Origin: Photobacterium indicum
Lineage (GTDB): Bacteria; Pseudomonadota; Gammaproteobacteria; Enterobacterales; Vibrionaceae
DNA length: 64,000 bases
Direction of reading: 5' to 3'
Assembly: GCF_003026215.1 (NCBI RefSeq)
Contig: NZ_PYOC01000017.1
Coordinates: forward strand, 1-64,000
This document shows, piece by piece, positions 36,516 to 46,413 of this stretch. How positions within the stretch are numbered: position 1 is the first letter of the stretch; every line of letters begins with the position of its first letter. The translations under genes and the position numbers were made by a program. The notes beneath the pieces are model-generated. The model saw only the letters and a program-made list of their open reading frames with translations. It searched no databases and was not told where the DNA came from.

Positions 36516-36782
36516 ATGGCGTTTGAATCCAAGGAGCAGGCTAAGGCCTACTGGAAAGAAAACCTCAGTACAATGGCTTACCTACTCGCTATCTGGTTCA
36601 TGGTTTCGTTCGGTGCCGGCATTTTATTTGTCGATGTTCTTAACAACTTCCAAATCGGTGGCTTCAAATTAGGTTTTTGGTTCTCACAACAGGGTTCCAT
36701 ATACACCTTTGTTGCACTGATTTTTGTCTACGTAGTGCGTATGAATGCACTCGACCGTAAGTTCAACGTACAAGAAGACTAA
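36516..36782 (+). CDS. Small subunit of Na+/solute symporter (DUF4212)
   Basis: The 88-aa protein has two transmembrane helices. It matches the DUF4212 small subunit found immediately before VC_2705-type symporters: AYWKENLSTMAYLLAIWFMVSFGAGILFVDVLNNFQIGGFKLGFWFSQQGSIY. It probably stabilises the large subunit. The ATG at 36516 is chosen because AAGGAG sits upstream and because the family begins near AYWKEN. It is 10 bases upstream of the large-subunit gene. Confidence 0.9.
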   Translation: MAFESKEQAKAYWKENLSTMAYLLAIWFMVSFGAGILFVDVLNNFQIGGFKLGFWFSQQGSIYTFVALIFVYVVRMNALDRKFNVQED

Positions 36783-36792
36783 GAGGTTAGTT

Positions 36793-38496
36793 ATGGATAT
36801 CCAAACCTGGACGTTTATTTTAGTGGGTCTCACCTTTTCGGTGTATATCGGTATTGCCATTTGGGCACGCGCAGGAACAACAAGTGAATTCTACGTTGCT
36901 GGCGGTGGGGTGCATCCTATTGCGAATGGTATGGCAACCGCAGCTGACTGGATGTCGGCAGCATCGTTTATTTCAATGGCAGGTATCATCTCATTCGTTG
37001 GTTACGATGGCGGTGTATACCTAATGGGCTGGACGGGTGGTTACGTACTTCTCGCATTATGCCTTGCGCCTTACTTACGTAAATTTGGTCAGTTTACTGT
37101 GCCTGATTTTATTGGTGAGCGTTACTATTCTAGAACTGCACGTATGGTAGCTGTCTTTTGTGCCATCTTCGTTTCCTTTACTTACGTAGCAGGTCAAATG
37201 CGTGGGGTTGGGGTTGTATTTGCCCGCTTCCTCGAAGTTGATATCAACATGGGTATCATCATCGGTATGGGTATCGTTTTCTTCTACGCCGTACTTGGTG
37301 GAATGAAAGGCATTACCTACACGCAGGTTGCACAATTTTGTGTTCTCATTTTTGCATTCCTTGTGCCAGCGGTATTCACTTCAATCATGATGACGGGTAA
37401 CAGTATCCCACAGCTTGGTTTAGGTTCTACGCTAACAGGGTCTGAAACATACGTACTTGATAAGCTTGATGGATTAACCACAGAGTTAGGTTTCACAGCC
37501 TACACCGATGGTTCAAAGAGTATGGTTGACGTATTCTTTATCTGTTCTGCATTGATGGTAGGTACTGCTGGTTTACCGCACGTTATTATTCGTTTCTTCA
37601 CGGTTCCTCGCGTGAAAGATGCACGAATTTCTGCTGGCTGGGCACTACTATTCATCTCGCTACTTTATACCACAGCCCCTGCAGTTGCCGCGTTTGCTCG
37701 TATCAATATGATTGAGACAATCAACGGCCCAGAGATGCAAGGTGTATCTGCAGAACAAGCACCAGGCTGGGTTAAAAACTGGGAGAAAACTGGCCTAGTT
37801 ACGTGGGAAGATAAAAACAACGACGGTAAAATGTTCTATTCGGGCGATGAGCGTAACGAAATGAATATCAACCGCGACATCATCGTATTGGCAAGTCCAG
37901 AGTTAGCAAATTTACCTAACTGGGTCGTGGCATTGTTGGCTGCTGGTGGCCTAGCCGCTGCACTATCAACCGCAGCTGGTCTACTACTGGTTATCTCGAC
38001 CTCGATATCTCATGACTTGTTAAAGAAAGGCTTTAAACCCGACATGACCGACAAACAAGAGCTATTAGCGGCACGAGTCGGTGCAGCTCTCGCGATAGTC
38101 GGTGCTGGTTACCTTGGTATTAATCCGCCAGGATTTGTTGCTCAGGTTGTTGCCTTCTCGTTCGGCTTAGCGGCAGCCTCTTTCTTCCCAGCGATTATTT
38201 TGGGTATCTTCTATAAGAAGATGAACAAAGAAGGTGCGATTGCGGGCATGCTAACGGGAATTACATTTACGGCTTCGTACATTATCTACTTCAAGTTTAT
38301 CAACCCAGCGGCAAGCACACCTGATAACTGGTTCTTTGGTATCAGTCCAGAAGGTATTGGTACGTTAGGTATGTGTCTGAACTTCGTTGTTTCAATTGTG
38401 GTTAACAAGTTCACTGCTGAAGTACCGAAAGATGTTCAAGATATGGTTGAATCTATTCGTTACCCTAAAGGTGCGGGTGAAGCACACGACCATTAA
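36793..38496 (+). CDS. Large subunit of Na+/solute symporter, probable acetate uptake
   Basis: This 567-aa protein of the sodium:solute symporter (SSS/SLC5) family has about 13 hydrophobic segments. FYVAGGGVHPIANGMATAADWMSAASFISMAG is the conserved substrate/Na+ block, and the long soluble loop around residues 310-370 is typical of the VC_2705 type. ActP acetate permeases are relatives. Acetate or another short carboxylate is inferred from the crbRS/acs context. The ATG at 36793 follows AAGAGG. It forms an operon with the DUF4212 gene. Confidence 0.9.
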   Translation: MDIQTWTFILVGLTFSVYIGIAIWARAGTTSEFYVAGGGVHPIANGMATAADWMSAASFISMAGIISFVGYDGGVYLMGWTGGYVLLALCLAPYLRKFGQFTVPDFIGERYYSRTARMVAVFCAIFVSFTYVAGQMRGVGVVFARFLEVDINMGIIIGMGIVFFYAVLGGMKGITYTQVAQFCVLIFAFLVPAVFTSIMMTGNSIPQLGLGSTLTGSETYVLDKLDGLTTELGFTAYTDGSKSMVDVFFICSALMVGTAGLPHVIIRFFTVPRVKDARISAGWALLFISLLYTTAPAVAAFARINMIETINGPEMQGVSAEQAPGWVKNWEKTGLVTWEDKNNDGKMFYSGDERNEMNINRDIIVLASPELANLPNWVVALLAAGGLAAALSTAAGLLLVISTSISHDLLKKGFKPDMTDKQELLAARVGAALAIVGAGYLGINPPGFVAQVVAFSFGLAAASFFPAIILGIFYKKMNKEGAIAGMLTGITFTASYIIYFKFINPAASTPDNWFFGISPEGIGTLGMCLNFVVSIVVNKFTAEVPKDVQDMVESIRYPKGAGEAHDH

Positions 38497-38555
38497 TCGC
38501 TAAAACATGTGTTGATAAGAAATTCACAGCGTAAGTAATACGTTGGCTAGAGCCA

Positions 38556-38586
38556 AAAACGGAGCACCCTGCTCCGTTTTATTTTA
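38556..38586. terminator. Bidirectional terminator between the symporter and crbS
   Basis: The 11-bp stem AAAACGGAGCA / TGCTCCGTTTT has a 3-nt loop and lies between the converging genes. Confidence 0.9.
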
Positions 38587-38630
38587 TCTATTTATCCAAT
38601 GTTCAAGCTATGTTATACCAATTCCATTAA

Positions 38631-41600
38631 TTAGCTTTTTACTACGCTTTTCATGCGCTGATTCAATAACGCGCGTAACTTCAACGGCTTTACGGGTTTA
38701 CTAATAAAACTAAAACCATGCCCTCGAATAGCCTGCTGGGTTTCTGATGTACGGTCGGCACTAATGACTGCTCCTTTGAAATTTTTACCCAAACGTAGAC
38801 TACATTGCTGCAGAACTTGCAACCCAGTTTGGTTATTGGCCAAGTGATAATCACTTAATACAAACTCTGGCACCCAGCCATCTTCCAGTTGCTGAATAGT
38901 GCCTACAACGCTTTCAGCTAAACGCACATCGCAGCCCCATCGCACCAGTAACGTTTCCATCCCTAGTAATATTTCAGGCTCATTATCGACGCATAGCACA
39001 CGTACTCCATTCAGTGGTGCTGCCTTTTCTGCCGCCTGCTGAGAGATCACTGTTTGTTGTTTCTGAGTTAATACCCCACGAGAAACAGAGAGCGCAAAAA
39101 CAGTACCTTGACCTGGCCATGAACGTAGCGATAACGGGTGATCAAGCACACGACTGATCCCACGGGCAATTGCCAGCCCCAGCCCTAACCCGTGGTCTGC
39201 ACCACTCGTTTGAATACGCGTGAATTCATCAAAAATATCCGTCTGCTTTTCGAGAGGAATGCCTGGGCCGTTATCCCAGACTTCAATCTGTAATTTACCT
39301 TTAATTCGGCGCACACCTAATAACACTTTGCCATGTGGATTATAACGGAATGCATTGGTTAAAAAGTTCTGTAATGCACGGCGCAATAATTTAGGATCAG
39401 ACACAATGACGGCGTTACTTTTTAGCACTTCAAATTGAATGCCCTGTTGTTTTGCCAAAACACCAAATTCGGCGCTCAAAGTATCGAGTACTTCACGGAT
39501 AGGGAATGGATGAACATTCACTTGTAGTTTACCCGCTTCTAGTCGCGATACATCCAATAAGTCACCAATCAAATCTTCTGCAGCACCGAGGGCACTTTCA
39601 ATATGGCGTGACAACTTAATCGTCTCATCTTCTTTCGCAAGCTCTGATAACGAAGATGAAAATAAACGTGCGGCATTTAACGGCTGCATCAAATCATGAC
39701 TCACAGCGGCTAAGAATCGACTCTTTGACTGAGCTTGTTGCTCCGCTTGTTGTGTTGCATTGACCAAGCGACGATTCAATTGTTCCAGCTCTTGAGTTCG
39801 CTTTTGTACCCGTGCTTCTAGGTGTTCATTGGCATCTTTCAACGCTTGCTCTGCTTGACGAAAAGCGGTGATATCAATAAAGCTCATCACAAAACCACCG
39901 CCCGGCATCGGGTTACCTTGTACTTCGATAACCTGCCCATCAGCACGAACACGGGAAGACGTATGCGCAGTACCTCGCAGCAAGTGATCGACCCGTTTGG
40001 CAACATGCATTTCAGGATCGCCGGATCCACATAATCCCTCCATTGCGTTATGCCGGATCACATCCGCAATGGGTCGGCCCACTTGAATTAAGCCCGGAGG
40101 AAAGGTAAATAGCTCAAGATAACGTTGATTCCATGCCACCAGCCTTAATTGCTTGTCTACAACAGTAATGCCTTGGCTAATATGTTCAATCGCTCCTTGC
40201 AATAAACCTCGGCTGAAATCAAACAACTCAGAAGCCTCATCGACAATGGTGGCCACCTCCTCAAGCTGCATATTTCGCCCTTGCAACGCAGAGGTTAATA
40301 CCAGACGAGCAGAAGATGCCCCAAATACTCCAGCAAGCACTCGCTCGGTATGACGGATTAAGACACCTGATGCTTGCTGTTGAGGTAATAATGGATCTTG
40401 ATGTTGTTCAGCAAATTGACGAAAAGCATGATGCACACGCTTACGACCGACAAAACGTGCCGCTAACATTTCTAATTCTGCGACGGTGACACGCGTCTGA
40501 TATAAGCTCGCATTTTCAGCTTCAGGTAACGGGGCACCCACGAATGTTGCCGCTTGTAATCGTTCAGTTAACGACGAACGAGTCATCAATGATACCGACG
40601 TATATAAGGTCACATTCGCTAAAATACTGAGTAACATGCCCCAATCAACCGACGTTATACTCTGTAATATAGGAAGTTGTGGCGGGGTAAGTAGCCAAAG
40701 TAAAACGTTTGTATCTGCATTACCAGCCAGCATACTTGTTTGAGCCATCATGGTAATAACCCAAATAATCGAGCCACCAAATAACCCAGCATAAACGCCT
40801 TTTTTATTCCCCTTTCGCCAATAAATACCGCCCAATAATGCTGGGGCAAATTGCGCAATGGCAGCAAAAGACAACAGGCCTATCGCTGATAGTGATGGAA
40901 TATTATCAAGTATCTGATAAAAGCCCCAAGCCGATAATAACAACAGTAAAATCAACGCACGACGTACATTCAATAACAACCCAGAGAAGGCGCTAAAGTT
41001 TTTTCCAGACACTCTTAAACGGCGTAAAACTAACGGTAAAACTAAGTCATTGGAAACCATAATCGCCAACGCAATGGTCGATACAATCACCATACCACTG
41101 GCAGCCGATGTGCCTCCTAAAAAAGCCAGCAGCGCAATACTTTCAGCCCCTTGCTGTAAAGGCAGGCTTATCACATACGTATCAGCAGACACATTCGGCA
41201 TCATCAATGCCTGCCCAGCTAATGCCAGTGGTAAAACAAAGATCCCCATCAACACGAGGTATAACGGAAAAATCCAACGGGCTTTATGTAAATCTTGCGC
41301 CCGATTATTTTCGACCACAATGGTATGAAACTGGCGAGGTAAACAAATAATCGCAGCCATCGTCAGCATCGTATGAATCAATAAGCTGCCAATGTTTGGC
41401 ATTGATGATTCTAAATATGATGCTTTAACCGCTTGTAAGTCAGGTAATTCAAATAACAAGCCCACCGCAAAAACACCCACAATCAAGAACGCAGCGAGTT
41501 TCACTAATGATTCAAATGCGACAGCCATCATCATACCGCGATGGTGCTCTGTGGTATCAATATGGCGCGTACCAAATAACACCGTGAAAGCGGCTAATGC

Positions 41601-42095
41601 GAGGGTAACCAACCACGCGGTATCCATTTCATTAATGCCAACCCCGCTACCTAGCTCAGGGGCGATTAGGTCAATCCCCATCGTAATAGCACGCAGCTGC
41701 AAAGCAATATAAGGCAGAATACCAACCACGGCGATGATCGTGACCAATACAGCTAATCCTTGAGATTTGCCATAACGAGCCGCGATAAAATCAGCAATAG
41801 ACGTAATGTGTTCGCGTTTCGCAATTAAGATCAAGCGGGCAAGAATGCGCCAACCGAGGGTGAAAACAATAATGGGAGCAAGGTAAATAGGCAGGAATGA
41901 CCAAGTATTTTGGCTGGCTTGACCAACCGTGCCATAAAAGGTCCACGAGGTACAATACACCGCGATGGATAAGCTATAAATCCATGGGCGATATTTTGCC
42001 ATCCATTTGATTTTCTTATCGCCATACCACGCGATAAAAAACAGCAGCCCTAAATAGGCTAACGAGACCGGCACGACGATCCATCCTTGCGCCAT
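38631..42095 (-). CDS. crbS: Hybrid sensor kinase with SSS transporter domain, CrbS
   Basis: This 1154-aa protein fuses a sodium:solute symporter-like membrane domain (about residues 1-480) to a signalling region. A PAS domain starts near 650 (GITVVDKQLRLVAWNQRYLELF). A histidine kinase follows, with phosphoacceptor His near 800 in AVSHDLMQPLNAARLF and ATPase boxes DNGPGIP and GLGLGLAIARG. A C-terminal receiver has its Asp near 1080 in LSDYHL and its Lys in ISKPVKP. CrbS senses acetate-related state and activates acs through CrbR in V. cholerae. The ATG at 42095 has AGGAAG. Confidence 0.93.
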   Translation of the reverse strand: MAQGWIVVPVSLAYLGLLFFIAWYGDKKIKWMAKYRPWIYSLSIAVYCTSWTFYGTVGQASQNTWSFLPIYLAPIIVFTLGWRILARLILIAKREHITSIADFIAARYGKSQGLAVLVTIIAVVGILPYIALQLRAITMGIDLIAPELGSGVGINEMDTAWLVTLALAAFTVLFGTRHIDTTEHHRGMMMAVAFESLVKLAAFLIVGVFAVGLLFELPDLQAVKASYLESSMPNIGSLLIHTMLTMAAIICLPRQFHTIVVENNRAQDLHKARWIFPLYLVLMGIFVLPLALAGQALMMPNVSADTYVISLPLQQGAESIALLAFLGGTSAASGMVIVSTIALAIMVSNDLVLPLVLRRLRVSGKNFSAFSGLLLNVRRALILLLLLSAWGFYQILDNIPSLSAIGLLSFAAIAQFAPALLGGIYWRKGNKKGVYAGLFGGSIIWVITMMAQTSMLAGNADTNVLLWLLTPPQLPILQSITSVDWGMLLSILANVTLYTSVSLMTRSSLTERLQAATFVGAPLPEAENASLYQTRVTVAELEMLAARFVGRKRVHHAFRQFAEQHQDPLLPQQQASGVLIRHTERVLAGVFGASSARLVLTSALQGRNMQLEEVATIVDEASELFDFSRGLLQGAIEHISQGITVVDKQLRLVAWNQRYLELFTFPPGLIQVGRPIADVIRHNAMEGLCGSGDPEMHVAKRVDHLLRGTAHTSSRVRADGQVIEVQGNPMPGGGFVMSFIDITAFRQAEQALKDANEHLEARVQKRTQELEQLNRRLVNATQQAEQQAQSKSRFLAAVSHDLMQPLNAARLFSSSLSELAKEDETIKLSRHIESALGAAEDLIGDLLDVSRLEAGKLQVNVHPFPIREVLDTLSAEFGVLAKQQGIQFEVLKSNAVIVSDPKLLRRALQNFLTNAFRYNPHGKVLLGVRRIKGKLQIEVWDNGPGIPLEKQTDIFDEFTRIQTSGADHGLGLGLAIARGISRVLDHPLSLRSWPGQGTVFALSVSRGVLTQKQQTVISQQAAEKAAPLNGVRVLCVDNEPEILLGMETLLVRWGCDVRLAESVVGTIQQLEDGWVPEFVLSDYHLANNQTGLQVLQQCSLRLGKNFKGAVISADRTSETQQAIRGHGFSFISKPVKPLKLRALLNQRMKSVVKS

Positions 42096-42245
42096 GATAC
42101 TTCCTGATTGTGTTAACGATAAGTTAACCCATACTAACCAATCTGATTAAGTACACCAATCAGGGTAGATCACAGTTCTTTCTGTGCCGATCTGTAATAC
42201 GTTAAAAATGGTCAATTAAGACTAGAAGAACAATGTCTTACTCTC

Positions 42246-43433
42246 TTAATTTGTCGACATAGGTTGTGCTAACTCAGACGACTGATCATTACTGTGTGGT
42301 TTTGATTCAATTTTCATCAGTAATACTGGAATACCCATTACAGCCATTAACCAGAAAAGATTCGCGCCCCACAAGCCGTATAACCAACCACTGAGTGCTG
42401 TCATAATTGCCATAAATGCACCTAATGGCAATGCATTATAAAGGGCCTGTAATGCCACCATCTGATTGCTTTTAGCATGCTGAATATAACGAATAGCTGC
42501 CAAGTGCGCCGCCGCAAAAGTCACACCGTGCAGCGCTTGTGCCATCACCAGTGCTGGCAACTCTGTCATGGTTGCGGTCACACCCCAACGTAGTAATACG
42601 CCGATAGCCGCGAGGCGAAACATCATGCCGACGCTCCATTTAGCAAATAAACGCTGACTAAATGCAAATACGCACACTTCAGCCACCACACTAAAGCTCC
42701 ATAGATAGCCAATAATGGCTTCGCTATAACCGACTTCTTTCCAATAAATCGCGCTGAAACTGTAGTAGGCAGCGTGACTACCTTGCAACAAGGCGACAAT
42801 AATTAAAAATCGCATAACGCTATTGTTTTTGATGATGTCGATTAACGCCGGGCGGGGCTGATCATGACATTCGGTTTCAATCGGCATAATGGTTGGTGCG
42901 CGCATTGAAAATAATAATGCCACCACCAAGCCTGCAATCGCGACCCAAGGAATAACACTTGCCCCATATTTAGCCGCTAAGATCCCAACAATTGTTGAAC
43001 CAGCAATAAAGGCAATAGACCCCCACAAGCGGGTACGCCCGTAATCAAGGTGTTTCCCTTTTGCATAGAAATTAGCTAATGCGTCAGAAAGTGGAATAAT
43101 TGGCCCTGCAGCCAAATTAAACAACACTGTGATCGCCGCTAATGCCCACAGACTGCCACCACAGAAAATATAGATAACACAAGCAATCAAACACGCTAAT
43201 GTAAACCAGCGTAGAGCTGGAATAAGATGCTCCACATTATGAATACGCGGGGTCAGCACAACATTCGCTAAGCAGCGTACGCCAAGGCCTAAACCCAGCA
43301 ACAAACCAATATCAGACGCATCCACCCCTAAATGCGCAAACCATAACGCCCAAAAAGGAAGATAAACACCATAAGTGAAGAAAAAACCAAACAGATATTG
43401 CGAGGTCCATCCATAGGGACTACTACGAAACAT
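42246..43433 (-). CDS. MFS transporter, HcaT/phenylpropionate-permease-like
   Basis: This 12-helix major facilitator of about 395 aa resembles the HcaT (3-phenylpropionate) and LacY-like MFS_1 group: FFFTYGVYLPFWALWFAHLGVDASDIGLLLGLGLGVRCLANVVLTPRI. The substrate cannot be inferred. Several in-frame starts exist. The ATG at 43433 (MFRSSPYGWTSQY) fits the family N-terminus best, while an ATG at 43472 and a TTG at 43481 would add 13-16 residues. It lies downstream of, but is oriented like, crbS, so it may be an upstream gene of the same minus-strand unit. Confidence 0.83.
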   Translation of the reverse strand: MFRSSPYGWTSQYLFGFFFTYGVYLPFWALWFAHLGVDASDIGLLLGLGLGVRCLANVVLTPRIHNVEHLIPALRWFTLACLIACVIYIFCGGSLWALAAITVLFNLAAGPIIPLSDALANFYAKGKHLDYGRTRLWGSIAFIAGSTIVGILAAKYGASVIPWVAIAGLVVALLFSMRAPTIMPIETECHDQPRPALIDIIKNNSVMRFLIIVALLQGSHAAYYSFSAIYWKEVGYSEAIIGYLWSFSVVAEVCVFAFSQRLFAKWSVGMMFRLAAIGVLLRWGVTATMTELPALVMAQALHGVTFAAAHLAAIRYIQHAKSNQMVALQALYNALPLGAFMAIMTALSGWLYGLWGANLFWLMAVMGIPVLLMKIESKPHSNDQSSELAQPMSTN

Positions 43434-43619
43434 GCCAATTCCAAAATGCATAATAGGAGATAATGCCGACATTATGCCCAACCTATCGCCAGAACCCCAA
43501 AGATAAATAAGGCAAATCTTTCAATCTCTTTTTCCCCTTTAAATGTACGGGAGCTTGCATATTGATCGCACCTTCAAATACTTCACCAACAACCACAATA
43601 AAAATGACGCGATGGATCA

Positions 43620-43686
43620 TATACCCAAGCTACCTCAAGGTGCTCGTTTCAGCGAGAATCCTGCATTTTGAGGTAACTTGGGTATA
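43620..43686. repeat. 67-bp palindromic repeat, MITE/REP-like
   Basis: The terminal inverted repeats TATACCCAAG (43620-43629) and CTTGGGTATA (43677-43686) are perfect. Inner arms ACCTCAA / TTGAGGT extend the stem, and the centre contains TCGTTTCAGCGAGAATC. I recall very similar elements scattered in Vibrio and Photobacterium genomes. No other copy is seen in this window. It lies in the 300-bp gap between the divergent MFS and DUF294 genes, which has no gene. Confidence 0.75.
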
Positions 43687-43783
43687 GACTAAAGTCGTCT
43701 AGAGCTTATCACCGACATCAGCGACACTGACTATATGAAGTCATCGGTTATATGAAGATATAGGTTATAAGACGAGGTATAGC

Positions 43784-45586
43784 ATGCCGGATAAATTCGA
43801 CACATCAGTCACCCCCTTTGATCGCCTTCATCATGCTCAGCAAAAAGTATTGAAAGAAGCATTAGATGTCGCTTATTACCGTGAAGGTAATAAAATCATC
43901 ACGACTGGTGAAGCGTGCAATCACTTGTTTATTATCATCAAAGGCGGGGTTGAAGAATCCTCTTCTGATGGTACGGAAACCTATGCCCATTACGTTACTG
44001 ACGATATGTTCGATGTACGCGCTCAGCTTGAAAATAAAAGCCGTCATGATTATATCGCGCTAGAAGATACGCTCTGTTATCTCTTACCTCGTGAAATTTT
44101 CATCGAGCTGTATCATTCTAACGGGCAATTCGCCGCCTATTTCGATGGCAATTTAGCACGTCGTCAAACATTAATTGAAGAAGCGCAGCGCCAACAAAAT
44201 CTCGCCGAATTCATTTTAACAAAAGTGGATAATGACAACATTCAACCCTGCCTCATTGTGCCTCATGACACGGGCTTAAAGCAGGTGACAGAACAAATGC
44301 GGGGCAAAGGTTTCGATGCCGCTTTGGTTGCACTGAATTCAACACCGCAATATGGCATTGTTACCCGTACCGATTTACTGCATGCGGTTATGTTAGATCA
44401 ACTGCCTTCTGATACCCCTGTTAGCCAAATCGCCACTACGCCAGTTATTAGCGTCAACAAAGATGATTTTTTGTTTAATGCCATGATTGCAATGACCCGT
44501 CATAAAGTGAAACGGGTGCAAGTGCTTGATGCTGGGCAAGTTGTTGGCATGTTAGATTTAACGCAAGTCTTGAGCTTATTTTCCACTCACTCTCACGTAC
44601 TGACATTACGCATTGCACGAGCTGAAACCATTGAAGAATTATCACTCGCAGCCAGTAGCCAACAACGTTTAGTGGCTACCTTGTTTAATAACGGCATTCA
44701 TACGCTGTTTGTGATGGAGTTGATCGCCTCGGTAAATGAACAAATTATCGAAAAAGCCTTTCAATTAATTGTCCCACCGTCAATGCACAACTATTGCTGC
44801 TTCGTCGTAATGGGATCTGAAGGACGTGGCGAACAAATTTTAAAAACCGATCAAGATAATGCTCTCATTATTCAAGATGGTGTCGATTGGCCAGACTGTG
44901 CCAATGTCATGAATAAATTAACCCAAACATTGCAGCAGCTCGGCTACCCGCTTTGCCCAGGAAAAGTCATGGTGAACAACCCTAAATGGGTGAAATCACA
45001 AAGTGAATGGTTACATACGATTAGTCGCTCTTGCCAACAAGCAACTGAAGAATCCATGATGGATTTAGCGATACTTGCCGATAGTCATGCTGTCGCAGGT
45101 AACCGCGTTTTACTCAATCCACTGCAAAACTATTTACATCAACAGTTAGCAGAAAAAGAACTGTTGTTATCGACCTTTACTCGTCCAGCTTTGCGCTTCA
45201 ACGTACCTTTAACCCTGTTTGGTAAGATAAAATCGACCAAGCATGGCGTCGATATTAAACGGGGTGGGATCTTTCCAATCGTTCATGGTATTCGGGCATT
45301 AGCCTTAGAAAATAATATTGAACCCAATAATACCTTTGAACGCATTCATCAACTCGAATTGCGCAAAGTTTTAGAGCCAACCACAGCGTCTAATTTAAGC
45401 GAAGCCCTTAAACTATTCATCAGAACCCGTTTGCGCCACCAGCTTAACCACCAAACCGGTGGACAAAGCCAGCAATTGAACGTCAGTGACCTTAGTCGTG
45501 CCGAACGAGACTTACTGCGCCACAGCCTTCATGTGGTAAAGAAATTTAAAGAATGGCTAGGTTATCACTACCAAATAAGGGATTAA
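43784..45586 (+). CDS. cNMP-binding/CBS/DUF294 nucleotidyltransferase-like protein
   Basis: The 600-aa cytoplasmic protein has a cyclic-nucleotide-binding-like beta barrel (about 15-125), a CBS pair (about 150-270) and a DUF294 nucleotidyltransferase domain. The signature VMGSEGRGEQILKTDQDNAL (about 345-365) is like that of GlnD/GlnE. A helical C-terminal domain ends it. Relatives lie beside acs and transporter-kinase genes in many bacteria. A signal-transducing or protein-modifying role in acetate control is inferred, and its substrate is unknown. GAGGT precedes the ATG. Its stop overlaps the exonuclease start. Confidence 0.9.
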   Translation: MPDKFDTSVTPFDRLHHAQQKVLKEALDVAYYREGNKIITTGEACNHLFIIIKGGVEESSSDGTETYAHYVTDDMFDVRAQLENKSRHDYIALEDTLCYLLPREIFIELYHSNGQFAAYFDGNLARRQTLIEEAQRQQNLAEFILTKVDNDNIQPCLIVPHDTGLKQVTEQMRGKGFDAALVALNSTPQYGIVTRTDLLHAVMLDQLPSDTPVSQIATTPVISVNKDDFLFNAMIAMTRHKVKRVQVLDAGQVVGMLDLTQVLSLFSTHSHVLTLRIARAETIEELSLAASSQQRLVATLFNNGIHTLFVMELIASVNEQIIEKAFQLIVPPSMHNYCCFVVMGSEGRGEQILKTDQDNALIIQDGVDWPDCANVMNKLTQTLQQLGYPLCPGKVMVNNPKWVKSQSEWLHTISRSCQQATEESMMDLAILADSHAVAGNRVLLNPLQNYLHQQLAEKELLLSTFTRPALRFNVPLTLFGKIKSTKHGVDIKRGGIFPIVHGIRALALENNIEPNNTFERIHQLELRKVLEPTTASNLSEALKLFIRTRLRHQLNHQTGGQSQQLNVSDLSRAERDLLRHSLHVVKKFKEWLGYHYQIRD

Positions 45587-46212
45587 TGATGAACCTATTA
45601 CGACGTTATTGGTATCAGCGAAAATTAAAAAACACCCCTTATGCTCAGCTTTTTAATCGCTACCAGGGTGATGAACTTGTCTCTGTAGATTGTGAAACCA
45701 CCAGCCTTGATCCGCACAGTGCAGAGTTGGTTACCATTGCGGCAACTGTCATTAAAAAAAATCGTATACTCACCAGTAAATCAATCCATTTAACCCTAAG
45801 AGCACCAATCAGTTTAGACGCTAATTCAATCGCGATTCATCGCATTCGCCATCAAGATTTACGCGCTGGGTTAGGTGAAAAAGAGGCCTTAACCACACTA
45901 CTTAATTTTATTGGTAATCGCCCTTTAGTGGGTTATCACATTCGCTACGACAAAACGATTTTGGATCGCTATTACCGACGCTTATTTGGTTTTGCATTAC
46001 CCAATAAATTGGTAGAGGTGAGCCACCTTTATCACGACCGTTTAGAACGGCTGCTGCCTAATGCTTATTACGATCTAAGTTTAGAAGCCATTAGTCGCCA
46101 CCTTGACCTTCCGGTACCAGAGCGGCATGACGCGCTCGAAGATACGATTACTGCCGCTTTGATTTATGTACGACTGAAACACGGTGATTTTCCGGCGCTC
46201 CGCTCAGCGTAA
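45586..46212 (+). CDS. DnaQ-like 3'-5' exonuclease (DEDDh)
   Basis: The 208-aa protein has an exonuclease fold with all motifs: VSVDCETTSLDP (Asp35, Glu37), VGYHIRYDKTILD, and ERHDALEDTITAA with the final His and Asp. It resembles the DNA polymerase III epsilon/exonuclease family but lacks other domains. The ATG at 45586 overlaps the TAA of the DUF294 gene (TAATG), which implies translational coupling. A second ATG follows immediately. The conserved pairing with DUF294 proteins suggests a joint role, perhaps on a nucleotide or RNA substrate. That is inference. Confidence 0.88.
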   Translation: MMNLLRRYWYQRKLKNTPYAQLFNRYQGDELVSVDCETTSLDPHSAELVTIAATVIKKNRILTSKSIHLTLRAPISLDANSIAIHRIRHQDLRAGLGEKEALTTLLNFIGNRPLVGYHIRYDKTILDRYYRRLFGFALPNKLVEVSHLYHDRLERLLPNAYYDLSLEAISRHLDLPVPERHDALEDTITAALIYVRLKHGDFPALRSA

Positions 46213-46413
46213 ATAATGCAAGAAGCCTCGTACGGTGCAAGATTTTTTATGTAATTTCGATGTAACACCTACAATTTCTACATTGATCATGCTCTCTAAT
46301 CCTAAAGTCTAATTGTGGCAAACGTTGATCTATCGGAAGTTAGTATCAATAGCGACAAACGATATTATCCGGTCCCAGGTTGGACAAAAAACGGAAACAC
46401 TAAGGAGAGTTCG

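Noticed and set aside
36516..38496. Calling the symporter pair YjcH-ActP
   Set aside because: The small subunit fits DUF4212 rather than DUF485, and the large subunit fits the VC_2705 type with its long loop. Acetate transport is only inferred from context.
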